Part shown: positions 18,295-25,676 of the stretch, one piece after another | Position numbering within the stretch: the first letter of the stretch is position 1 | Layout: each line of letters begins with the position of its first letter | Assembly: GCA_001725355.1 (NCBI GenBank) | Contig: MEGD01000009.1 | Location: forward strand, 1 to 64,000 | Reading direction: 5' to 3' | DNA length: 64,000 bases | From: Novosphingobium sp. SCN 66-18 | GTDB lineage: Bacteria; Pseudomonadota; Alphaproteobacteria; Sphingomonadales; Sphingomonadaceae | The notes under the pieces: generated by a model | What the model was told of the DNA's origin: nothing | The model's database searches: none | What the model saw: the letters and a program-made list of their open reading frames with translations, nothing else | Program-made: the position numbers and the translations under genes

Positions 18295-19393
18295 AGCGCA
18301 CGAAGTTCAGCCCCATGATCTTCTCGATCCGCGCCTGGGTCCAGCCCTTGCCCTTCAGCAAGGCAATCAGTTCGCGGAACTGCTGCGGCCCGCGCAAGTT
18401 GACGACGAAGGGATAGGTGTCCGCCCGCTCTCCCGCCGCGCCGATCCCGGCTGCCTGACGTTCCGCGATCTCCTTGGCGAGCGCGGCCTGATAGGGAACG
18501 AGGTCGTCGATCTGCGTGACCGATCCGTCGGTTCCGATGCCAACGTGATCCTCGCCGCAGACGTTCACGGCATGGTCGAGATGCGCGACGACATCGGCAG
18601 CGCGGGCGTGTCCGGTGGGATTGAGGAAGGGCATGAAATAGATGCCGACAAAGCCGCCACGCTCGGCGACCAGACGAAGCTCCGCGTCCGTCTTGTTGCG
18701 CGGCAGGTCGGTCAGCGCACGGCATCCGGTGTGATTGATCGAGATCGGCAGGGACGAGGCCAGCGCGGCATCGAGGCAGGTCTGTTCGCCGCTGTGCGAC
18801 AGGTCGACCATTACCCGGTTTGCATTGCATCGCGCGATCACTTCGCGGCCGAGCGCGGTGATGCTGCGGTTCTCCGGCGCCATCGATCCGTCGCCGAGCA
18901 GGTTGGCGGGGTTGTAGGTCAACTGGAATACGCGCACGCCAAGCCCGGCGAAAATATCCACGCGCGATGGGTCCTTGCCCATCATCGCGCCGTTCTGGAA
19001 GCCGTAGATCAGCCCGATGCGCCGTTCCTGCGCGGCGCGGCGGATGTCCGATGCGGTATAGATCTTGAGCACATCGCGCGCGTGCTTGCGGACCAGCGCA
19101 TCGGTCGCGGCGATATCGCGCACCGAAAGTTCAAAGGGATCCTCCTCTCCCGAGACGTAACCCAGCGTGACGTTGATCGCCGTCAGGCCCGACGCGTGCG
19201 CTTCGGCAAGCACGCGCGGCGAGAGGTCAGGGACGAGATTGCCTTGCGGATGGTTGGGATCGTCCATCCCGCCGAGCGCATTGACGATAAGCATTGCAGG
19301 TCCTTGCGCGCTCGCCTTGCCCGCAACGCCCAGCGCGGCGACCGCTGCGGTTCCCGATGCCGCGCCCAGAAAGGTGCGCCTGTCAGTCGTCAT
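18269..19393 (-). CDS. M19 membrane-dipeptidase-family metallopeptidase, Tat-exported
   Basis: Renal-dipeptidase-family hydrolase. It begins with a twin-arginine signal (DRRTFLGAASG). MVDLSHSGEQT, PISINHTGCRAL and GIGTDGS resemble the metal- and substrate-binding strands, while the usual N-terminal HxD is not obvious; NALGGMDDPN stands near that place, so metal binding may be altered. 374 residues, close to the family norm. It overlaps the amidohydrolase upstream by 11 bp and the cyclodeaminase gene downstream, so translation is probably coupled. Confidence 0.85.
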   Translation of the reverse strand: MTTDRRTFLGAASGTAAVAALGVAGKASAQGPAMLIVNALGGMDDPNHPQGNLVPDLSPRVLAEAHASGLTAINVTLGYVSGEEDPFELSVRDIAATDALVRKHARDVLKIYTASDIRRAAQERRIGLIYGFQNGAMMGKDPSRVDIFAGLGVRVFQLTYNPANLLGDGSMAPENRSITALGREVIARCNANRVMVDLSHSGEQTCLDAALASSLPISINHTGCRALTDLPRNKTDAELRLVAERGGFVGIYFMPFLNPTGHARAADVVAHLDHAVNVCGEDHVGIGTDGSVTQIDDLVPYQAALAKEIAERQAAGIGAAGERADTYPFVVNLRGPQQFRELIALLKGKGWTQARIEKIMGLNFVRYAEAVWGA

Positions 19394-20759
19394 TGTCGTT
19401 ACCCATCTCGTCGGCCGTTACCGGGCGATAGTCTGCCCGGCGGTATTCGTAACCGCGCTTTACCGTCATCTGCACGCTGCGGATATTGCCGATGTCGGCG
19501 AGGGGATCGGCAGAAAGCACGACGAAGTTCGCGAGCTTTCCGGATTGGAGCGTGCCCATGTCCTGCTCCTGCCCCATCGCCCGCGCGCCGACGGCGGTGG
19601 CCGAATGGATCGCGGCGAGCGGAGGCATGCCCACATCGCGGACGAGGAACTCGATCTCGGGAAAGACATCGGGCCACTGGCTTTCGGCACCCGCTACCGA
19701 ATCCGTGCCGGTGGAGATCGGTACGCCAGCGTGCCATGCCTGTCGCGTCAGACGTGTCGTGGTCGGGCCGGTGCAGCGCAGCGCCTTGCGTTCCGGATGG
19801 GCCGCCCGCTGCTTGTCATAGCGCACGAACAGGCTGCCGGTCGCATCGAGGATCGTCCCGCGGCGCACCATGTCGGCGAACAGACTATCCATGACCGGGT
19901 CATCGGGTTGTTTCAGAAGGTTTTCGTGGACCGGTGTGTGATCCTCGTAGGAGGACAGCATCACCGGCTCGACCTGATAGGCGAGGTAGCAGACATGGCT
20001 CACGGAATCGACGCCCGCGTCGATTACATCGGCCGGGCGGGTGGGGAAGACCGCGCTGTGCGCCCACACGAGCATGTGCTGGCGATGCGCTTCATGCGTG
20101 ATCGCGGTGATCAGGTCGGACGGCAGGTCGGCGTAGATTTTGATCGCCGCGGCGCCGGTGCCGCGTGCCATGCTGATGGCGTGCACGATGCTGGTATGCT
20201 CGTCGATCGCCTGCATCCACGGCGCGGTGCCCGGCGCATAGCCCTTGCTCACCGAGCCGACGCGGGGGTCGGCGAAGAAGGGGCGCCCGGCAAACACGGA
20301 GACATAGGCGATGTCAGGTGCTGGAATTTCTCCGAAGCGTGCCTCGCGTGCCAGTTCGGCGACCAGCCTGATGTCGTCGGCCATGTCGCGCACCGCGGTC
20401 ACGCCGCCGAAAAGATCGCGCCGCAGTCGCGCGCGCGCCCTCACTGGCTCGGGCGGCGTTGCCATGTGCACGTGACTGTCGATCAGGCCAGGGATGACGA
20501 AAAGGCCGGAGAGATCAACACGTCGCGCGCTGGGTTCGTCCCGCCCAGTCGCGCTACCATGCGGAACGATCGCGACGATGCGTTCGTTCGCGACGATGAT
20601 GTCCTGATGCGTCCGCGCTGGTGCGCCGGTTCCATCGATGACGGTTGCATCGGAATAGACGGTGTCGTGCGTGGGTGGTGCGGCTCGGCTCGCTACCGCA
20701 TGAAGAAGGGAGATGCCTGAAAGGGCGAGGGCGATTGCTCGCAATGGTCGCAGCTTCAT
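19383..20759 (-). CDS. Secreted metal-dependent amidohydrolase (imidazolonepropionase-like)
   Basis: 458-residue amidohydrolase-superfamily enzyme with a signal peptide (residues 1-26). The metal-binding H-x-H is in GLIDSHVHMA; AIKIYADL probably carries the bridging Lys, WAHSAV and DSVSHVCY the later His ligands, and STGTDSVAG the catalytic Asp. LQSGKLANFVVLSADPL is the typical C-terminal beta-sandwich. Related enzymes hydrolyse Xaa-Pro-type dipeptides, N-acyl amino acids or cyclic amides. First gene of a three-gene operon with dipeptidase and cyclodeaminase. Confidence 0.88.
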   Translation of the reverse strand: MKLRPLRAIALALSGISLLHAVASRAAPPTHDTVYSDATVIDGTGAPARTHQDIIVANERIVAIVPHGSATGRDEPSARRVDLSGLFVIPGLIDSHVHMATPPEPVRARARLRRDLFGGVTAVRDMADDIRLVAELAREARFGEIPAPDIAYVSVFAGRPFFADPRVGSVSKGYAPGTAPWMQAIDEHTSIVHAISMARGTGAAAIKIYADLPSDLITAITHEAHRQHMLVWAHSAVFPTRPADVIDAGVDSVSHVCYLAYQVEPVMLSSYEDHTPVHENLLKQPDDPVMDSLFADMVRRGTILDATGSLFVRYDKQRAAHPERKALRCTGPTTTRLTRQAWHAGVPISTGTDSVAGAESQWPDVFPEIEFLVRDVGMPPLAAIHSATAVGARAMGQEQDMGTLQSGKLANFVVLSADPLADIGNIRSVQMTVKRGYEYRRADYRPVTADEMGNDNDD

Positions 20760-20953
20760 CCCTAAAGCATTTCAGTGGTGGAGATTCTGGTCAATGGCGA
20801 TGCTGGCTCAACCAGCATGCATGCGCTCGACAAAATGAGCGAATGCCGTTTTCGAAAAGCGATTGTCGATCGTTGAACGACGGCTATGGCGGAGTTCGGT
20901 CCTTTGTCGCCGACCCCGAAGAGCGGTTATCCCCAAAGCGGAATCTCTCCGCG

Positions 20954-21964
20954 CTAGCGTTTCCGGACCTCCTGAAAGGCCTGCTCGCGGTAAAGCCCGT
21001 TGGCGGACGAGGTGCCGAACAGCATCGGTGGCTGGCCGGTTCCGCCGCGCGCATTGAACATGGTGCTGAGGTGGACCCCCCCGGTGCGACCGTTCCAGTG
21101 CCCCCGCGCGGGCATGCCGACCTCGAGATAGCGGCCGCCCATGCCGAGGACGACATTGCCGAAACCTTCGAGTTCGATCGTGTGCGCGCCGAGCGCGGCT
21201 GCGTCGAAGGTCACGCGCGCATCGCGCATCGTCATGCCGTCGAGCGTCACGCCGAAACGCGCATCCCGCGTGAGGGGCCGCGCCAGTTCGCCGTCCCGGA
21301 TCACGAAGCCGGTGCGGTTGCGCTTGCCGGAAAAGGTGATCGACTCGCTCATGCTGAACACGAGGTCGGGGCCGAACGAACCGACGAGCCAGAAGAACGT
21401 TGCAAGCGCGGCCTCGGGATCGTCATGCTTGCGCACCCCCCAGCTGTGATCGCGGTGCCCGAAGCCGTCGACGGTCCATGTCCGGTCGCCGATCCGCATG
21501 GTTCCGCGGACGCGCCCCGCAACCTCGGTGTGCATCGCCGCGAACTTTTCGCGAAAGCCGCCGGTCAGGCCGGACAGGGCCCAGGCATCGTAATGCGGAT
21601 GAAGATTTTCGACATGCAGGTCGAGCGCGCAATCGCGATCCTCGGCGGTCCAGCGATTGGACGTGCTGTCGAAGGTCGCGGTCAGAAAGCCGTCGATCGC
21701 GAAGCCGTTCGTGAAGCGGTCTCCCTCGCGCATCGGCACGTCGATCCGCGAGCGGTTGTAGCCGACGCCCGGTGCCACCACGCCGAACGTGCAATTGCCG
21801 GTCCCCAGGTTGGGGTGGTGGCCGATCCGGATAAAGCCGCCCAATCCCTGTTCGATGTCCTGAAAGCAGAGAACGACGCTTTCCTGCCAATGCGCGTCGG
21901 GTTCGGGCGCATGCGGCCATTCGTCCTCGACCGGCAGGACGATAATATCCTCGGCGGGGATCAT
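20954..21964 (-). CDS. Beta-barrel enzyme-like protein of unknown function (DUF7064-type)
   Basis: 336-residue cytoplasmic protein without signal peptide. It has two beta-rich halves; the motifs GFGHRDHSWGVRK and a repeated Trp/His pattern recall the AttH/CrtC-like lipocalin-type hydratases and the DUF7064 family, which I recall but cannot search. Its ATG overlaps the stop of the upstream phosphotransferase (ATGA at 21961-21964). Such pairs occur in bacteria that break down terpenoids and steroids, so a hydration or isomerisation step on a hydrophobic substrate is a guess only. Confidence 0.6.
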   Translation of the reverse strand: MIPAEDIIVLPVEDEWPHAPEPDAHWQESVVLCFQDIEQGLGGFIRIGHHPNLGTGNCTFGVVAPGVGYNRSRIDVPMREGDRFTNGFAIDGFLTATFDSTSNRWTAEDRDCALDLHVENLHPHYDAWALSGLTGGFREKFAAMHTEVAGRVRGTMRIGDRTWTVDGFGHRDHSWGVRKHDDPEAALATFFWLVGSFGPDLVFSMSESITFSGKRNRTGFVIRDGELARPLTRDARFGVTLDGMTMRDARVTFDAAALGAHTIELEGFGNVVLGMGGRYLEVGMPARGHWNGRTGGVHLSTMFNARGGTGQPPMLFGTSSANGLYREQAFQEVRKR

Positions 21965-23082
21965 GCGCCGATCCCCGGGACCAGCGCCGCGAGCCGCTTG
22001 CGCGTGGCGGTCCAGTAGGTGCGTTCGACGTCTTCGAGTTCAGGGGGCAGGCGGCTCATGCCCATCGCGGCGAAGACCGCCAGGCGCCACTCGCCCAGCA
22101 CGTGCGCGAACTCCCAGTCGTCGAGCTTCCCGCGCGCCTGCCGGTAGGCCGCGATCATCTCGTCGGGCGTCGGAATGCCATCGACGGGCGGCGCGAGCAG
22201 CGCGAAATGCGCTATTCCGGCAATCTGATAGGCAAGGTCTGCTTCCCCGACGCCATGGTGCGCCAGTTCCCAGTCGAGCAGGGCCACGACCTTGCCATCT
22301 TCGCCGTACATGAAGTTCGATATGTTCGCGTCGCCGTGCGCCAGTTCGGGGGCGCGGTGGCGCGGCGCGTGCGCTGTCAGCCAGTCGGCGGCCATCTCCA
22401 GCGTTTCGCGAATATCGCGGTAGAAATCCGCCTTTGCGTCCGGCGCGGCAGGCGGGATCGTGCGCCGCAGCTCGGTCAGCGTCCAGCCGATCTCGCGATC
22501 GAGATAATGACCATCGCCCCCGCGCTGCGCGAAATGCCCGTCGGCGAGACCATGTGGCGAGGTTGCGTGCATCAGCGCGAGCGTCCGCGCCGCTTCGAGC
22601 AGCATGGCGTGCCGACCGGCCGCGTCCACGGCCATGTAGGGGCCTTCGTTGAACGGCATGGTGCTTGGCGCGATCCCCTCGATCCGTTCCATGAACAACC
22701 CGGGTTTGCCGTTCACCGCGCCCTCGGCGTCGAGCCATAGCGCTTTCGGAACCGGAAGCCCGCGCGCGTGCAGGCCCTGCATGATCGAGAATTGGGGCGG
22801 CAGCGCATACTGGCTGAAGAACGCGCCACCGAGATCGTAACGGAAGACGAGCCGCTGCGGCGCCTGGCTTGTGCCCGCTATGTCGGCATCGAAAAGGATC
22901 GTCCCGCTGGAGGCGCCGGCCGAACGACGGCCGGTATCGATCCGGATCGCGCCGACGGCTCCGCCCAGCGACGCCTGCCGGTTCAGAAAGGCCCTGAGCC
23001 GTTCGGCGACTTCCGCGTCTTCCCCACCCTGCGTCGCCCCCGTAATCGCCCGGCTCGCGGCGAGTGCGCTATCGTCGCCCAT
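21961..23082 (-). CDS. APH-family small-molecule kinase/phosphotransferase
   Basis: Aminoglycoside-phosphotransferase fold protein of 373 residues. LVFRYDLGG is the N-lobe, LAHGDANISNFMYGEDGKVVALLDWELAHHG contains the catalytic Asp (HGDANxxN) and the metal-binding DWE. Environmental members often phosphorylate alcohols or act beside acyl-CoA dehydrogenases, so antibiotic resistance should not be assumed. ATG 23082 is preceded by GGGGAGAGAGGGA. It is the first gene of a two-gene operon; the AT-rich region at 23120-23165 probably holds the promoter. Confidence 0.82.
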   Translation of the reverse strand: MGDDSALAASRAITGATQGGEDAEVAERLRAFLNRQASLGGAVGAIRIDTGRRSAGASSGTILFDADIAGTSQAPQRLVFRYDLGGAFFSQYALPPQFSIMQGLHARGLPVPKALWLDAEGAVNGKPGLFMERIEGIAPSTMPFNEGPYMAVDAAGRHAMLLEAARTLALMHATSPHGLADGHFAQRGGDGHYLDREIGWTLTELRRTIPPAAPDAKADFYRDIRETLEMAADWLTAHAPRHRAPELAHGDANISNFMYGEDGKVVALLDWELAHHGVGEADLAYQIAGIAHFALLAPPVDGIPTPDEMIAAYRQARGKLDDWEFAHVLGEWRLAVFAAMGMSRLPPELEDVERTYWTATRKRLAALVPGIGA

Positions 23083-23402
23083 TCCCTCTCTCTCCCCGTG
23101 CCGCCTTGATGCGACCCGAAAAAGAAATGTGACGAAAAATAAAATTTGTCAAATTATTGAATCGGGATCGCGATGCATCGACCGCCGGTAACGGGTGGTG
23201 GCCTTTGGCGCTGACAGGTTGATACCGCCATGGCGAACATGCCTTTGGGAATCTCGGTCTTGTGCGGCTTCATTGATGTGAGAGAAGCGTGCGGAAGGGA
23301 GGGCATAGAAAGAAACTATGCCTTCTATGAATTCTATCCGCCTACCGTTATGCCCTGTGTCGGTTAGCCTGCATCAATCGATTACGGCAGGCGAGCGGGA
23401 AC
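23083..23402. other. Divergent promoter region
   Basis: 320 bp between the phosphotransferase gene (minus) and the substrate-binding-protein gene (plus). It contains an AT-rich block near 23120-23165, unlike the GC-rich surroundings, and an inverted repeat plus CTAT direct repeats at 23302-23337. No gene seen. Confidence 0.6.
23302..23337. promoter_or_regulatory. Putative LysR-type box with CTAT repeats
   Basis: GGCATAG (23302-23308) and CTATGCC (23316-23322) form a perfect 7-bp inverted repeat around 7 bases; its core ATAG-N7-CTAT fits the LysR T-N11-A rule. CTAT recurs at 23316, 23325 and 23334, a strict 9-bp period. It lies about 65-100 bp before the substrate-binding-protein gene, whose downstream neighbour is a LysR regulator. 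Confidence 0.5.
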
Positions 23403-24527
23403 ATGAGGTCAGCAGGGATGGTGAACCGTCGGCACGTGCTGAAACGGGGGCTGGCAATGGGCAGCGCGCTGCCATTGTCGCTTGCCCTCGGCGGCTGCGG
23501 GCGAGGGGGCACGCAGGCCGATGCCGCTTCCGGCGGGGGCCGGAAAAGCGAGTTCATGATCGGCTGGTCCATCTACACGGGGTTCATGCCGTGGTTCTAT
23601 GCCAACCAGTCCGGCATCGTCGATAAATGGGCGAGGAAGTACGGGATCAGGATAACGCTGGTCCAGGTCAACGACTACGTGGAATCAATCAACCAGTACA
23701 CCGCCGGAAAGCTCGACGGCGTGGCGGCGACGACGATGGATGCGCTGACGATTCCGGCGGCTGGCGGGCGCGATACCAGCGTCATCATCATCGGCGATTA
23801 TTCCAACGGCAACGATGGCGTTGTCCTGAAGAATGGCCGGTCGGTGAAGGATATCGCGGGCCGCCCGGTCAATCTGGTCGAGCTTTCGGTGTCGCACTAC
23901 CTGCTGGCCCGCGCGCTGGAGCAGGCCGGCATGAAGCTGGGGGACGTGCGGACCATCAACACCAGCGATGCCGACATGGTTTCGGCCTTCGCCACGCCCG
24001 AAGTCATCGCCGTGGCCGCGTGGAATCCCCAGCTGGCCCAGATCCGCAAGGACCCGGCCGCCAACGTGGTGTTCGACAGCTCCCGGATTCCCAACGAAAT
24101 CCTGGACGTGATGAACGTCAGCACCGATGTGCTGAAGGCCAATCCCGATCTGGGCAAGGCGCTGGCCGGGATCTGGTACGAAACCATGGCCATCATCAAG
24201 AAGGGCGATGGCCAGTCGAAAGCGGCGCTGGACGTGATGGCCAAAGGGGCGGGAACCACGCCCGAAAGCCTGGAGGAGCAGATCCGTACCACCTATTTCT
24301 ACACGAGCGCGCGCGACGCCGCGGCTTATGCCGAAAGCCCGGACCTGATCACGGTGACCGACCGGATTCGCCAGTTCAGCTATTCCAAGGGCCTGTTCGG
24401 CCCCTCCGCCCGATCGGTGGACGCGATCGGCATCGCCTTTCCCGGAGGCAAGGTGCTGGGCGACAAGGGCCATGTCATGCTGCGCTTCGATCCCACCTAT
24501 ATGAAGCTTGCTGCCACGGGGCTGTGA
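23403..24527 (+). CDS. ABC transporter substrate-binding lipoprotein, urea/NMT1 type
   Basis: 374-residue extracytoplasmic solute-binding protein of the NMT1/SsuA-like class. A signal with lipobox ALGGC precedes GWSIYTGFMPWFYA, VNDYVESINQYTAGKLDG, DALTIPAAGG, IIGDYSNGNDGVVLK and NTSDADMVSAFATPE. This order is that of the binding proteins annotated with urea-carboxylase-linked ABC transporters. No ATPase or permease gene is present nearby, so it either serves a transporter encoded elsewhere or works as a sensor/scavenger. Start ATG 23403. A LysR gene follows 28 bp after its stop. Confidence 0.88.
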   Translation: MRSAGMVNRRHVLKRGLAMGSALPLSLALGGCGRGGTQADAASGGGRKSEFMIGWSIYTGFMPWFYANQSGIVDKWARKYGIRITLVQVNDYVESINQYTAGKLDGVAATTMDALTIPAAGGRDTSVIIIGDYSNGNDGVVLKNGRSVKDIAGRPVNLVELSVSHYLLARALEQAGMKLGDVRTINTSDADMVSAFATPEVIAVAAWNPQLAQIRKDPAANVVFDSSRIPNEILDVMNVSTDVLKANPDLGKALAGIWYETMAIIKKGDGQSKAALDVMAKGAGTTPESLEEQIRTTYFYTSARDAAAYAESPDLITVTDRIRQFSYSKGLFGPSARSVDAIGIAFPGGKVLGDKGHVMLRFDPTYMKLAATGL

Positions 24528-24555
24528 TGGTCATCGCGTTCCGGATCGCTCCCGC

Positions 24556-25491
24556 ATGACGGACCCCGTCCGCATCAACCCGAACTTCGCGGCCCATGTG
24601 GACTGGAACCTCCTGCGGCTGTTCGCCGACATCGTGAAGGCGGGCGGGATCGGCGCCGCGGCGCGCCGGCTCAACAAGCAGCAGCCCACGATCAGCGCCG
24701 CGCTCAAGCGGCTGGAGGATCATGCCGGGGCGCGGCTGCTCAATCGCGGGGCGACGGGCATCGAGCTCACCTCGGCGGGGAGAGCCCTGTTCCTGATCTG
24801 CGAGGATATGTTCGAGGCCGCCCGCATGGCGCCGCACCAGATCGCGCAGGCGTTGAAGCAGGTGGAAGGGCTGGCGCGCATCCAGGTGGTCTCGTCGATC
24901 ATTTCCGAGGAATTCGACGAGGCGATCGCCAGCCTGCATCGCCGGCATCCTTCGATCCGCATCGAAATCCGCGTCTCCCCGTGGCGCGAAGTGCTCGACG
25001 CGCTGGAGCGCGGGGAGGCGGAACTGGGGGTCGGCTATGACAGCGGCGTCCGCAGTTCGCTGACCTACGAGCCGCTGTTTACCGAGACGCAGCAGCTCTA
25101 CTGCTCCCGATCACATTCGCTGTTCGGCGCCAAGATCGTCAAAATCGCCGAACTGCGGGAGGAGGGGTTCGTGCTGACGGGCGCCGACGAGGTGGAGACG
25201 ATCACCCGCCTGCGCCAGCGCTACCGGCTGGGAACGGTCATCAACGGACTGGCCGAGGACATCCACGAAGCCATGCGCCTGATCATCCTGGGCACGGGCA
25301 TCGGCTTCCTCCCCGTCATGGCGGCGGGCGATGCGGTGAAGCGGGGCCAGTTGTGGCCGCTGCTGCCCGACGATCTCGCGCCGTCCTATGAAATGTACCT
25401 GCTCGCCCGCCGCACGCAGCTGCGGGGCACACCGGCGCAGCTTTTCCTCGACGAGATCATCCGGCGGCTGAGAGCCAAGCCGCGATCCTGA
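24556..25491 (+). CDS. LysR-family transcriptional regulator
   Basis: 311-residue LTTR from ATG 24556. The winged helix-turn-helix occupies roughly residues 15-75 (VDWNLLRLFADIVKAGGIGAA, TISAALKRLE) and the effector-binding domain follows. Same strand as, and 28 bp after, the binding-protein gene, so it may be co-transcribed with it and act on the inverted repeat at 23302-23322. The effector is unknown. Confidence 0.88.
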   Translation: MTDPVRINPNFAAHVDWNLLRLFADIVKAGGIGAAARRLNKQQPTISAALKRLEDHAGARLLNRGATGIELTSAGRALFLICEDMFEAARMAPHQIAQALKQVEGLARIQVVSSIISEEFDEAIASLHRRHPSIRIEIRVSPWREVLDALERGEAELGVGYDSGVRSSLTYEPLFTETQQLYCSRSHSLFGAKIVKIAELREEGFVLTGADEVETITRLRQRYRLGTVINGLAEDIHEAMRLIILGTGIGFLPVMAAGDAVKRGQLWPLLPDDLAPSYEMYLLARRTQLRGTPAQLFLDEIIRRLRAKPRS

Positions 25492-25514
25492 CGTCGGATG
25501 CCATCGCCATGAAT

Positions 25515-25597
25515 CGTCATTGCGAGGGGCGGAGCCCCGCGGCAATCCAGAGCGGCACGCGGGGCTCTGGATTGCTTCGCTTCCGCTCGCAATGACG
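25515..25597. repeat. REP-like palindromic repeat element
   Basis: The ends CGTCATTGCGAG and CTCGCAATGACG are perfect inverse complements, and inside them CAATCCAGAG pairs with CTCTGGATTG. The whole 83-bp unit can fold into one long hairpin. This CGTCATTGCGAG...CTCTGGATTG pattern is a familiar dispersed palindrome in sphingomonad genomes. It lies between two convergent gene ends (25491 and 25677) and could also end transcription. Confidence 0.8.
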
Positions 25598-25676
25598 AAG
25601 CGGGGCGCATCATGCTCCGCCTTCCGGCGGTCCCCATAGCGTCGGGAACCGCCGACCGTGCGGGAAGCTCGCCGCC

